Made by a program: the position numbers and the translations under genes. DNA of 64,000 nt from Hyphomonas polymorpha PS728 (GTDB lineage Bacteria > Pseudomonadota > Alphaproteobacteria > Caulobacterales > Hyphomonadaceae): NCBI RefSeq assembly GCF_000685315.1, contig NZ_ARYM01000006.1, positions 1 through 64,000 of the forward strand, in the 5' to 3' direction. Below, one piece after another: positions 1 to 8,202 of this stretch (position 1 is its first letter; every line of letters starts with the position of its first letter). Below the pieces are notes generated by a model, which did not search any database, was not told the DNA's origin, and saw only the letters and a program-made list of their open reading frames with translations.

Positions 1-393
1 CCGCCGGAAGAGACCGCCCCGCCGCTGGCCCAGCAGTGCTCTGCACTCAGCCAGGAGTTCGTGGTGTACTTCGAGTGGGATCGTTCGGATCTGACGAGCC
101 AGGCTTCGGCAGTTATCGATCAGGCTGTGGCCAACATTCGTTCGGTTGAAGGCTGCTCGGCCGGTTCGGTGACCATCGTTGGTCACACCGACACCTCGGG
201 TAACGCTGACTACAACCAGCGTCTGTCGGTTCGCCGCGCTGACGTGGTTGCTTCCGCTCTGACCCAGCGCGGCATTGCCAACACGCTGATCGCGAAAGAC
301 GGTAAAGGTGAAACCGCCCTCGCCAAAGCAACGCTTGACGGTGTTCGCGAGCCGCTGAACCGCCGCTCGGAAGTCACGATCATCGTTCAGTAA
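1..393 (+). CDS. OmpA-family outer membrane protein, C-terminal part (5'-truncated by window)
   Basis: The reading frame is open from base 1 to a TAA at 391-393, so the start lies outside the window. The visible 130 residues are an OmpA/MotB-type peptidoglycan-binding domain: VVYFEWDRSDLT, then VTIVGHTDTSG, then NQRLSVRRADVVASAL and a final NRRSEVTIIVQ. These are the hallmarks of the domain that binds diaminopimelate in peptidoglycan (TDxxG and NxxLSxxRA). The missing upstream part would be expected to hold a signal peptide and either a beta-barrel or a lipoprotein anchor. A Pro/Glu-rich linker (PPEETAPP) begins the visible part, which fits an OmpA hinge. Codon use is that of a highly expressed gene. 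The family assignment is secure; the type of N-terminal half cannot be seen. Confidence 0.93.
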   Translation, partial: PPEETAPPLAQQCSALSQEFVVYFEWDRSDLTSQASAVIDQAVANIRSVEGCSAGSVTIVGHTDTSGNADYNQRLSVRRADVVASALTQRGIANTLIAKDGKGETALAKATLDGVREPLNRRSEVTIIVQ

Positions 394-414
394 CGGCGAT
401 TGATTTCTCTAAGG

Positions 415-446
415 AAACGGCCCGGCGAAAGCTGGGCCGTTTTTTT
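415..446 (+). terminator. Rho-independent terminator of the OmpA-family gene
   Basis: A stem of CGGCCC (418-423) pairs with GGGCCG (434-439), continues inward as GGC/GCT around a GAAA tetraloop (427-430), and is followed by a run of seven T. It lies 22 bases after the stop codon. Confidence 0.9.
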
Positions 447-506
447 GTTTTCCCGGGGGAAGGGCAGAGGCTTGCCGCGTGCCTTCACCTGTGAAACCAA
501 GGGGCC

Positions 507-1766
507 ATGACCCAACTCAGCTCCCTTTCCCGCGAAGACGAGGCCGCGCGCGAGCGCCTCGCTGCAGCCGCCCCCGACATGATTGCCCGGACCCGCGCCT
601 GGTCCTCCGTCAATACCGGCAGTTACAATATCCCCGGCCTGAAAACGCTGGCGCCCATGCTTGCAGATGCCTTCTCGGCGCTCGAGGCCGATGTGCGTCT
701 TGTGGAGGGGCCCGGCTTTGACAATGTCGGCGCGGATGGCCGGGTGGTGCAGATGCATACCGGGCCGATTATCAAGGTCAGCTCCCGGCCTGCCGCCTCG
801 ATACAGGTCGTTCTGTCCGGCCATTATGATACGGTTTTCCCGCCGGGCACGTTCGAAACCATTCGAGACCTGGGTAATGGCCAGATCAATGGCCCCGGCA
901 TGGCAGACATGAAGGGCGGCCTGAGCCTCATGCTCGAAGCGCTCAAGACCTTTGAAAGTGGTCCGTTCAAGGATCGTCTCGGCTATCAGATCGTGATCAC
1001 GCCGGATGAGGAAATCGGAAACTTTGCCTCATCGGCGGCGCTGACGGAGGCTGCCCGTTCTGGCGCGCATATCGGCATGACGTATGAGCCTGCCATGGAA
1101 ACGGGCGCCATGTCCGGCGGCCGCAAGGGCTCTGCCGTATTTGACATTGTCCTGCATGGGCGAGCGGCGCACGCTGGCCGGGCGAAGGAAGAGGGGCGCA
1201 GTGCCATTGAAGCGGCGGCGGAGCTTGTTCTCGGCCTGGAAGCGCTGAATGGCCAGCGCGACGGGGTAACCTTCAATGTCGGCGCCATCGAGGGCGGCAG
1301 CCCCGTCAATATCGTGCCGGATCTGGCCGTTGTTCGTTTCGGCGCACGCGCGCCCGATGCCGAGGCCTCAGCCTGGGCCACCCGGGAGGTCGAGCGCCTG
1401 TTTGCGCGCGCCTCTGCGCGCGATGGCATTCACGGTCATCTGCACGGCGGTTTCTATCGCCCTCCCAAGCCCCGCAACGCGGCGCAGCAGGCTCTGTTCG
1501 ATGCCATCCATGCCACCGGCCAGGCGATCGGTCTTGAACTTGAATTCGTCGATACCGGCGGCGTTTGCGAAGGAAACAACATCTTTGCGGCAGGCGTTCC
1601 GAACGTCGATACGCTGGGTGTGCGCGGGGGCCGGATCCATTCCGATGAAGAGTTCGTGATCGTCGACAGCTTTGCCGAGCGCGCGACACTCTCGGCGCTT
1701 ATCCTGAACCGGCTGGCCGATGGGCGGATGGATGGAAAGCGCATCAAGGAATTGATGGGGCGCTGA
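507..1766 (+). CDS. M20 family metallohydrolase, first gene of the AST operon
   Basis: A 419-residue M20 zinc peptidase/amidohydrolase (glutamate carboxypeptidase, ArgE, DapE family). Metal ligands are visible in order: GHYDTV (H106, D108), GPGMADMKGG (D134), TPDEEIG (catalytic E168, ligand E169) and a late GGRIHSDEE histidine. No signal peptide is seen, so it is probably cytosolic. The ATG at 507 follows an AAGGGG-type ribosome site. The gene ends 2 bases before astA and heads the AST operon, which shows no M14-type astE. Because M20 enzymes include deacylases of N-acetylornithine and N-succinyl-diaminopimelate, my inference is that it removes the succinyl group from N-succinylglutamate (AstE role). 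The family is certain; this substrate is a hypothesis, and a general N-acyl amino acid hydrolase is the alternative. Confidence 0.85.
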   Translation: MTQLSSLSREDEAARERLAAAAPDMIARTRAWSSVNTGSYNIPGLKTLAPMLADAFSALEADVRLVEGPGFDNVGADGRVVQMHTGPIIKVSSRPAASIQVVLSGHYDTVFPPGTFETIRDLGNGQINGPGMADMKGGLSLMLEALKTFESGPFKDRLGYQIVITPDEEIGNFASSAALTEAARSGAHIGMTYEPAMETGAMSGGRKGSAVFDIVLHGRAAHAGRAKEEGRSAIEAAAELVLGLEALNGQRDGVTFNVGAIEGGSPVNIVPDLAVVRFGARAPDAEASAWATREVERLFARASARDGIHGHLHGGFYRPPKPRNAAQQALFDAIHATGQAIGLELEFVDTGGVCEGNNIFAAGVPNVDTLGVRGGRIHSDEEFVIVDSFAERATLSALILNRLADGRMDGKRIKELMGR

Positions 1767-1768
1767 AT

Positions 1769-2809
1769 ATGAGCATTCAATATGTAATGCGACCCTCAAG
1801 GCTTGATGATCTCGACGCCTTGATGGAGCTGGCTGAATTGTCCGGACCCGGATTTACCAGCCTGCCGGTGGATGAACCGATCCTGATGGGGCGGCTCGAG
1901 AAATCCGACCGGGCATTTCACAGCCGCCAGAAAAATCTTCAGTATGGAAAGTATCTGATGATGATGGAGCATGTGCCGACCGGGAAGGTCGTCGGATGTT
2001 CTGCGGTCAAGGCTGGCACGGGTATCGACCAGCCCTTCTTCAACTACCGTATCATCACACTGGCGCAGGCGAGCCACGCTGCCGGCAACCTTCGCTTCGA
2101 CATGGACGCACTGGTCCTGACGAACGAATATGTCGGCTACACGGAAGTTGGCACATTATTCCTCAAGCCGGATCATCGGGGCGGCGGCGCCGGGCGCCTG
2201 GCGGCTCAGTCGCGCTATCTTCTGATGGCCGCAGCCCCGGATCGTTTCAGCGACAAGGTGCTGGCAGAGCTGCGCGGCGTTGTTGATGATACCGGGGAGT
2301 CGCCCTTCTGGGAGTGTCTCGGGCGGCACTTTTTCCGGATGGATTTCGCCGAGGCAGACAGGCTTTCCGCGATCACGGATAATCAGTTCATTGTCGACCT
2401 GATGCCGCGCTATCCGGTGTATGTTGACCTGCTGCCACCGGAGGCCCGGGAGGTAATCGGGCGGTGTCATTCGGAAGGTGTCGGGGCTTACAAGCTGCTG
2501 CAGTGGGAAGGCTTCGAGTTTGACCGGACGGTGGACATCTTCGATGGCGGCCCCTTGGTCGCGGCGCAAAGGCGTCACATCCGCACAATTCAGGAAAGCC
2601 ATGTCGTTACGGTGGAAGCTGGCGACGTTGACGGCGATCCGGATGCGCGTCAGGGGCTGCTTTCCAGCAACAGGCTTCCCGATTTCCGCGTTTCCATCGG
2701 AAAATTCCTGCGCCGGGGCGAAGGCAATCTGGTTGTGCCTGCAGACATTCTAGAAGCATTGCACCTGAAGCCCGGCATGCCCGCACGCTTCTGGGTACGG
2801 AGCAAGTAA
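1769..2809 (+). CDS. astA: Arginine N-succinyltransferase
   Basis: A 346-residue AstA-family protein, near the usual ~340. It transfers succinyl from succinyl-CoA to the alpha-amino group of arginine, the first step of the AST pathway in the cytosol. Family signatures include an N-terminal MRPSRLDDLDALMELA, a GFTSLP segment, the acyl-CoA-binding GNAT-like stretch LFLKPDHRGGGAGRLAAQ, and FWECLGRHFFRMDF in the middle. The start codon lies 2 bases after the M20 gene with GGGG upstream at about 1757-1760. The stop codon overlaps the astD start (TAATG), so translational coupling is likely. Confidence 0.95.
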   Translation: MSIQYVMRPSRLDDLDALMELAELSGPGFTSLPVDEPILMGRLEKSDRAFHSRQKNLQYGKYLMMMEHVPTGKVVGCSAVKAGTGIDQPFFNYRIITLAQASHAAGNLRFDMDALVLTNEYVGYTEVGTLFLKPDHRGGGAGRLAAQSRYLLMAAAPDRFSDKVLAELRGVVDDTGESPFWECLGRHFFRMDFAEADRLSAITDNQFIVDLMPRYPVYVDLLPPEAREVIGRCHSEGVGAYKLLQWEGFEFDRTVDIFDGGPLVAAQRRHIRTIQESHVVTVEAGDVDGDPDARQGLLSSNRLPDFRVSIGKFLRRGEGNLVVPADILEALHLKPGMPARFWVRSK

Positions 2810-4263
2810 TGAAAAACGGCGTATATATTGATGGCAAGTGGCGCCCCGGAAATGGCGCTGCCTTCACCAAGCATTGCCCCGCGACTGGCGAAGTCAGTTG
2901 GGAAGGGCGCTCGGCGGACGCCGCCGAAGTGGTCGCCGCTGTCGCCTCTGCGCGGGCGGCTTTTCCCGGTTGGGCCAGGACGCCGGTGGACGAGCGCATC
3001 GCCGTCATGGAGCGATACGCCGAAGAGATCGGCAAACACGCCGCAAGCATCGCCGAAGCGATCAGCCGCGACATGGGCAAGGCGCTCTGGGATTCCCAGG
3101 CAGAAGCGGCCACGATGAAAGCCAAGATCGGGGTTTCCGTGGCGGCTCTGAAAGAGCGCGCCGGAGAGCGGGATGAGTCTGCAGCCTTTGGCCAATCCCG
3201 CCTGACGCATCGCCCGCATGGCGTGATGGCCGTGTTCGGACCCTTCAACTTCCCCGGCCACCTGCCGAATGGGCATATCGTGCCGGCATTGCTGGCGGGC
3301 AATACCTGCGTCTTCAAGCCGTCTGAACTGGCCCCTTCCGTAGCCGAGATCATGGCAGACGCCTTTGCCGCTGCCGGGCTTCCCGAAGGATGCATAAACA
3401 TCGTCCACGGAGGACGTGACACCGGCGCAGCGCTGATTGATCAGCCGCTCAACGGGCTGCTGTTCACCGGGTCTGCAGCCACGGGCGTGTTCTTCCATCG
3501 GCATTTTGCGGGCCGGCCGGATGTCATTCTGGCGCTGGAAATGGGCGGCAATAATCCTTTGATTGTCTGGGATCCTGCGGATGTGGACGCAGCGGCTGAT
3601 ATCGCTGCTCAATCGGCCTACCTCACAACCGGCCAACGCTGCTCCTGCGCGCGCCGCCTGATCCTGCCGGAAGGCGCGTTCGGGGATGCCGTAATTGACG
3701 CTGTCGCCGCGCGGGCCAGGGGCATTCGCGCCGGCGCCTGGAATGAGCCCGGAATATTCATGGGTCCGCTGGTCTCTGACCGGGCTGCTGCGCAGGCGGC
3801 CGAGTTTTACCAGATGCTCCTGTCGAAGGGCGCCAGGGCTATCTTGCCGCTGGAAACGGGCGCGCAGGGAACGGGCTTTGTTTCGCCGGGAATAGTAGAT
3901 GTAACTGAGACTCAGGATATTCCGGATGAGGAGCTTTTCGGGCCGTTGATCCAGGTAAGCCGCGCGGCGAATTTCGATGAGGCCATTCTGCGCGCGAATG
4001 CCACCAAATATGGTCTCTCCGGCGGCCTTGTCAGCGATGATGACGCGCTATGGGCGCGGGCCTATAGTGAGATGCGCGCGGGCGTGCTCAACAGAAACCG
4101 GCCGACTGCAGGGGCCAGCGGCGCCATGCCGTTTGGTGGGCCAGGGCTATCGGGGAATTTCCGTCCGGGGGCGTATTATGCTGCCGATTACAGCGCCTGG
4201 CCGCAGGCGAGCCAACTTGCCCCGAAGGCCGCGCGGATGACTGCGCCGGGCTTCCCGGACTGA
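2809..4263 (+). CDS. astD: N-succinylglutamate 5-semialdehyde dehydrogenase
   Basis: A 484-residue aldehyde dehydrogenase that oxidises succinylglutamate semialdehyde to succinylglutamate with NAD, step four of the AST pathway. Visible landmarks are FGPFNFPGHLPNGH (about 143-156), the NAD site GLLFTGSAATG, the catalytic Glu in LALEMGGNNP (E244), the catalytic Cys in TTGQRCSCARR (C278), and a C-terminal MPFGGPGLSGNFRPGAYYAAD. The GNFRPGAYYAADY ending and the CSCARR surrounding the nucleophile are typical of AstD rather than generic ALDH. It overlaps astA by one base and is followed 14 bases later by a methyltransferase. Confidence 0.94.
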   Translation: MKNGVYIDGKWRPGNGAAFTKHCPATGEVSWEGRSADAAEVVAAVASARAAFPGWARTPVDERIAVMERYAEEIGKHAASIAEAISRDMGKALWDSQAEAATMKAKIGVSVAALKERAGERDESAAFGQSRLTHRPHGVMAVFGPFNFPGHLPNGHIVPALLAGNTCVFKPSELAPSVAEIMADAFAAAGLPEGCINIVHGGRDTGAALIDQPLNGLLFTGSAATGVFFHRHFAGRPDVILALEMGGNNPLIVWDPADVDAAADIAAQSAYLTTGQRCSCARRLILPEGAFGDAVIDAVAARARGIRAGAWNEPGIFMGPLVSDRAAAQAAEFYQMLLSKGARAILPLETGAQGTGFVSPGIVDVTETQDIPDEELFGPLIQVSRAANFDEAILRANATKYGLSGGLVSDDDALWARAYSEMRAGVLNRNRPTAGASGAMPFGGPGLSGNFRPGAYYAADYSAWPQASQLAPKAARMTAPGFPD

Positions 4264-4277
4264 GAGGAGACAAGAAA

Positions 4278-5111
4278 ATGGATAACACCTCGCAGATTGA
4301 GTACTGGAATGGCCCGGCAGGCCGCAAATGGGTGCGCGACGCAGACAGAATGGATGTGATGCTGTCGCCCTTTGTCGATGTGATCATTTCGCCGGTTCTG
4401 CCGGGGCCGGGGCAGGCCGTCATCGATATCGGCTGCGGCGCGGGGGCGCTTTCGTTGAATGTGGCGGCCAGCGCCGTGAACGTATCGGTTACCGGCGTCG
4501 ACGTGTCCGCCCCGCTGATCGAGCTGGCCAAGCAGAGGTCGGCCGCTGTGGGCGCGGGGATCGAGTTTGTGGTGGCAGATGCCGCAGTGTGGCGGCCGGC
4601 GCAGCCTGTCGATCTGGTCATCTCGCGGTTCGGGGTGATGTTCTTTGCCGATCCGGTGGCCGCGTTTGCCAATATCCGCGCCGGTGTAAAACCCAAAGGC
4701 CGCCTGCGGTTTGCATGTTGGCGGCCGCTTGCGGAAAACACCTGGGCCCTGGCGCCCCTGCAGGCCGCGATGCACCTTCTGAATACACCGCCCGCGCCGC
4801 CTCAGCCGGGCACCCCCGGCCCATTCGCGTTTGGGGCAGCGGATTATGTTACCCGTATACTGACGGAAAGCGGCTGGTCCAACATTTCGATTACCCCCTG
4901 GGACGGTGATCTGGTTCTGCCCGGCGCTTCAGCAGAGGATACCGCGGAATTCATGCTGGAGATGGGGCCGCTGTCGCGCGCCATTACCGAGCAGGGGATC
5001 GACCCGGACGTTGTGAAAGGCGCTGTTGTCGCCCGGCTCAAGGAGCTTGCCGGAGAGGATGGCCGTACACGGCTCAAGGCGGCAGCCTGGATTGTAGAGG
5101 CTGAGGCATGA
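4278..5111 (+). CDS. Class I SAM-dependent methyltransferase inside the AST operon
   Basis: A 277-residue protein with the SAM-binding motif VIDIGCGAGALSLNVA near residues 49-64, the acidic strand-2 residue in VTGVDVSAPLIELA, and motif IV-like VDLVISRFGVMFFADP. It resembles UbiE/MenG-like class I methyltransferases. It has a strong ribosome site (GAGGAGA, 4263-4269) and its stop overlaps the astB start (ATGA). No AST reaction needs a methyl transfer, so its role here is unknown. It may act on a small molecule or a cofactor. The substrate cannot be read from the sequence. Confidence 0.85.
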   Translation: MDNTSQIEYWNGPAGRKWVRDADRMDVMLSPFVDVIISPVLPGPGQAVIDIGCGAGALSLNVAASAVNVSVTGVDVSAPLIELAKQRSAAVGAGIEFVVADAAVWRPAQPVDLVISRFGVMFFADPVAAFANIRAGVKPKGRLRFACWRPLAENTWALAPLQAAMHLLNTPPAPPQPGTPGPFAFGAADYVTRILTESGWSNISITPWDGDLVLPGASAEDTAEFMLEMGPLSRAITEQGIDPDVVKGAVVARLKELAGEDGRTRLKAAAWIVEAEA

Positions 5112-6430
5112 CGCTCGCGGTTGAAGTCAACTTTGATGGGCTGATCGGGCCGAGCCATAACTATGGCGGCCTGTCAGACGGAAACCTGGCAAGTTCGCGC
5201 AATGCGGGGGATGTTTCAAACCCGCGCGAGGCCGCGATCCAGGGTTTGGAAAAGATGCGCTTTCTTGTGCGGGCGGGGCTCGTGCAGGGGGTGTTGCCGC
5301 CTTTGCCCCGTCCGAATTTTGATCTGCTCGTATCGGCCGGTTTCTCCGGTTCTGATGCTGACATCATTGAGGCGGCCGGAAAGATCGCGCCGCGGCTTCT
5401 GAAAGCAGCCTATTCGGCGAGCAGTATGTGGACGGCGAATGCCGCCACAGTATCGCCTTCGGCAGACACCGCAGATGGCTTGCTGCATTTCACGCCCGCA
5501 AACCTTTCCACCATGCTCCATCGCAGCCTTGAGCATCCCGACACAACGACGACGCTGATCTCGATCTTTTCCGGGGATCACAGGTTTGCCGTTCATGGCG
5601 CCCTGCCGTCCCATTCGGATTTCTCCGACGAAGGCGCGGCAAATCACGTTCGTTTGAGTGCAGAGCATGGGGGCGCAGGCGTGGAACTGTTTGTGTATGG
5701 CCGGGAAGCGGGCGAGATGGTTTCCGGCTTTCCGGCCCGCCAGACACTGCTTGCGGCGCAGTCCATCGCGCGGTCGCATGGCCTGAACGAAGGGCGGACT
5801 GTGTTTGCCCGGCAGGCCAAACGCGCGATTGAGGCGGGGGCGTTTCACAATGATGTGGTCTGCGTCGGCGCGCTGGATACGCTGTTCTTCCATGAGGCGG
5901 CGTTCGAGGATACCCGTGGCACGCTGGAAGCGCTGCGCCGGGCAGGCGATGGCCTGTTCGAGTTGAAGCCCATCATGGTGCCCGAAGCCGAAGTGCCGCT
6001 GGAAGACGCGATCCGGTCTTACCTCTTCAATTCCCAGCTGCTCCAGTTCCCCGACGAAGACAGACTGGTGCTCGTGGCACCCATTGAAGCGCAGGAAACG
6101 CAATCTACCCGCCGTTTCTGTGAACAGATGGTGGCAGGCAACGGCCCGATCGGCAGAGTTGAGTTCGTGGATGTGCGCCAGTCGATGCGCAACGGGGGCG
6201 GCCCGGCCTGCCTGCGCCTGCGTGTGGTGATGACGCAGGACGAGCTCTCCGAATGCCATTCGGGCGTGCTGCTCGATGAGGAACTGATTGACGATCTGCA
6301 GGACGTCATTCGGAAAACCTATCGGGATCGTCTGTCCCCGGCTGATCTTGCTGATCCGGCATTCGCGGATGAATGCCGCATTGCCCGCGAGGAATTGCTG
6401 AGCGTACTTAAGCTGGAAGATATCGCATGA
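5108..6430 (+). CDS. astB: N-succinylarginine dihydrolase
   Basis: A 440-residue enzyme, the usual length for AstB, that converts N-succinylarginine to N-succinylornithine, CO2 and two NH3. The diagnostic N-terminus reads VEVNFDGLIGPSHNYGGLS. A conserved HNDVVCVGALDTLFFHE block carries the expected catalytic His. The nucleophilic cysteine of this guanidine-modifying fold is C368 in MRNGGGPACLRLRVV. It overlaps the methyltransferase and the next gene by four bases each (ATGA), showing a tightly coupled operon. No aminotransferase (astC) is present here; an ArgD-type enzyme elsewhere could supply that step. Confidence 0.97.
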   Translation: MTLAVEVNFDGLIGPSHNYGGLSDGNLASSRNAGDVSNPREAAIQGLEKMRFLVRAGLVQGVLPPLPRPNFDLLVSAGFSGSDADIIEAAGKIAPRLLKAAYSASSMWTANAATVSPSADTADGLLHFTPANLSTMLHRSLEHPDTTTTLISIFSGDHRFAVHGALPSHSDFSDEGAANHVRLSAEHGGAGVELFVYGREAGEMVSGFPARQTLLAAQSIARSHGLNEGRTVFARQAKRAIEAGAFHNDVVCVGALDTLFFHEAAFEDTRGTLEALRRAGDGLFELKPIMVPEAEVPLEDAIRSYLFNSQLLQFPDEDRLVLVAPIEAQETQSTRRFCEQMVAGNGPIGRVEFVDVRQSMRNGGGPACLRLRVVMTQDELSECHSGVLLDEELIDDLQDVIRKTYRDRLSPADLADPAFADECRIAREELLSVLKLEDIA

Positions 6431-7077
6431 TCCGTCTTTATGATTACTGGCGCTCCTCGGCCGCCTACCGGGTGCGCATTGCGCTCAATTTGAAGGGCGC
6501 GCCCTACGACCTTGTGCCGATCAACATTCTGGGCGGCGTGGATGAACAGCTTACGGATGAATATCGCAGCCTGAATCCGCAGATGCGCGTGCCTTCCATC
6601 GAGGTAGATGGCCGGGTCGCAGGGCAGTCCATGGCGATCATCGAGTGGATTGACGAGGCGCTGGAAGGCCCGGCCCTGCTGCCGGAAGATCCGTGGACGC
6701 GGCTGCAGGCGCGGGCATTTGCTGATGTCATCGCCTGCGATATCCACCCGCTCAACAATCTCAGCCCGCTTGCCTATCTGCGCAAGGAATTCGGGGCCGA
6801 TGAGGCCGCCATTTCGCGCTGGTATGCCGAATGGATCGTCCGAGGGTTCAGGGCGCTGGAGGAGATGGCGCAGGCCTCAGCGGGCAGGGACTTCCTGTTT
6901 GGCGAGGCGCCCGGCATTGCCGAAATCGCCCTCATCCCGCAGATGGCCAATGCCCGCCGGTTCAAGGTGGACCTGGCCGCATTCCCGCGGCTTCTGGCAG
7001 TTGATGCAGCGTGCCGGGGACTGGAGCCTTTCGTGCTGGCCGCGCCGGAAAACCAGCCTGCAGCCAAGGCGAGCTAG
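6427..7077 (+). CDS. maiA: Zeta-class glutathione S-transferase, probable maleylacetoacetate isomerase
   Basis: A 216-residue GST. The N-terminal thioredoxin fold starts MIRLYDYWRSSAAYRVRIAL, which carries the zeta-class SSxxYRVRIAL signature with catalytic serines. It is followed by the glutathione-binding VPSIEVDG and GQSMAIIEWIDE, and a helical C-terminal domain with the N-capping segment GEAPGIAEIALIPQ. Zeta GSTs isomerise maleylacetoacetate in tyrosine/phenylalanine breakdown. It is the last gene of the AST operon, overlapping astB by four bases. No homogentisate dioxygenase or fumarylacetoacetase is nearby, so the specific reaction is inferred from the motif alone. Confidence 0.85.
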   Translation: MIRLYDYWRSSAAYRVRIALNLKGAPYDLVPINILGGVDEQLTDEYRSLNPQMRVPSIEVDGRVAGQSMAIIEWIDEALEGPALLPEDPWTRLQARAFADVIACDIHPLNNLSPLAYLRKEFGADEAAISRWYAEWIVRGFRALEEMAQASAGRDFLFGEAPGIAEIALIPQMANARRFKVDLAAFPRLLAVDAACRGLEPFVLAAPENQPAAKAS

Positions 7078-7087
7078 CCGGGCCAGC

Positions 7088-7816
7088 CTAGTCTGTCTGA
7101 CCGGGGCGGCGGATGTCGATGATTTCCACCTCCTCCAGATCGCCCAGCGGCTCGGCCAGTTTTGGCGCGCTTCCGTCCAGCCAGTCGGCAAAGCCGTCGA
7201 TCACGGCGCCGCCGGCCGGGCCCTCGCCAGCGATGACCCATTCGCCATCCGTCCGCTTGATTTCGACCGGAGCGGCGCAGACTTCGCCTGCGCCAAACCG
7301 GTCCGAGCAGACGCTGGCGGGGTTCACGCCGGGTGCAAAGGCGGTTTCCTGGCCATCCAGCAGCAGCAAGCCGCCAAAGCGCGCGCGAACCATGGGATCG
7401 GCATTGATGACCGGTACCGTACTGGCAGGCAGGGGCTGGTTGCTGGCAATGACAAAGGCGCGGCCGTTATTGTTCACTTCCAGATATTCCTGCAGCGCCG
7501 CGGCTGCGTCCTCGGCGAAGTTCGGTGCGCGCAGTTTGGGCGCATAGACCGGGCCGATGGCGTCCAGCGCAGCGGCGATGTCTTCGGCGTCGCGGCGGGT
7601 ATCTGTTGCCAGCTGTATCACATCAATGGCCCAGCCACTGTCCCAGACGGCGGGCGGCTGCTCGGCGGGTTTCACGTCCCAGCTCTCGGCCTGTGAATAA
7701 TCGTAGGGATCGAGATGAACCGGTTCCGGCTCCGGGGCAGACATCAGCATCCACGCGGCCACGCCGCCTGCGGCCAGCAAGAGCGCGCCACCACCGAACA
7801 GAACAAACTTATTCAT
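7088..7816 (-). CDS. Membrane-anchored DUF3089-like protein that has lost the hydrolase nucleophile
   Basis: A 242-residue protein with an N-terminal membrane anchor (residues 4-25, VLFGGGALLLAAGGVAAWML). What follows resembles DUF3089 (an alpha/beta hydrolase-like family): a DYS..W start, WDSGWAIDVIQL where DUF3089 has xDVFYVHP, IGPVYAPKLRAPNF, and YLEVNNNGRAFVIASNQ. In typical DUF3089 proteins the last block ends AGHSQG and holds the catalytic serine elbow. Here it reads IASNQP, so the elbow serine appears lost. If the relationship is right, this is a pseudo-enzyme on the periplasmic side. It is convergent with the AST operon, with 10 bases between stops. The resemblance is from memory of the family and needs a profile search. 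Confidence 0.55.
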   Translation of the reverse strand: MNKFVLFGGGALLLAAGGVAAWMLMSAPEPEPVHLDPYDYSQAESWDVKPAEQPPAVWDSGWAIDVIQLATDTRRDAEDIAAALDAIGPVYAPKLRAPNFAEDAAAALQEYLEVNNNGRAFVIASNQPLPASTVPVINADPMVRARFGGLLLLDGQETAFAPGVNPASVCSDRFGAGEVCAAPVEIKRTDGEWVIAGEGPAGGAVIDGFADWLDGSAPKLAEPLGDLEEVEIIDIRRPGQTD

Positions 7817-7830
7817 CTCAACCTCGCATG

Positions 7831-8202
7831 TTAGCGGGCTGCGGTACGAAGTCCCGAATAGCCCGGCTGATCGACAGACAATTGATCAATTGTGGTCGAT
7901 TTTAGGTGGGTCAACAGGCCCGGGGTGCTTAGGTCAACCCGCTTGGTCCGGATTTCCTCACAGAGCTTGCGGTTCAGCGCGCCGACATCTGTCTCATCCG
8001 ACTTCAAAAGCGCCTGCAGGCGATCCCGCTCGCGGGCCTCTGCGCCCGGCCGCTGCTCCATTTCGCGCAGCACTGTGGCGAGCGCGTTGGAGGCGACGCG
8101 GGCATGGAAGGCAGCGTGTCCCTGCAGTTGGACCATGGCGGTCTTGTCCAGGAAGGACTTGACCGCCTCGATCAGTTCCTTGGCGGAGGGGGCGTCATGC
8201 AT
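7831..8202 (-). CDS. DUF6285 domain protein
   Basis: A 123-residue protein starting MHDAPSAKELIEAVKSFLDK. The ATG at 8202 is preferred over the longer 8265 frame because it overlaps the end of the upstream phosphotransferase by 8 bases, a normal coupled arrangement, and because family members start near this motif. Sequence such as FHARVASNALATVLREMEQ fits DUF6285, small helical proteins usually encoded directly after an aminoglycoside-phosphotransferase-like gene and near acyl-CoA dehydrogenases. Function is unknown; partnership with the phosphotransferase is inferred from the recurrent gene pair. Confidence 0.75.
   Translation of the reverse strand: MHDAPSAKELIEAVKSFLDKTAMVQLQGHAAFHARVASNALATVLREMEQRPGAEARERDRLQALLKSDETDVGALNRKLCEEIRTKRVDLSTPGLLTHLKSTTIDQLSVDQPGYSGLRTAAR

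Noticed and set aside
5216..6259. A 347-residue minus-strand frame opposite astB
   Set aside because: It is antisense to astB, which is fully conserved in sequence and length.
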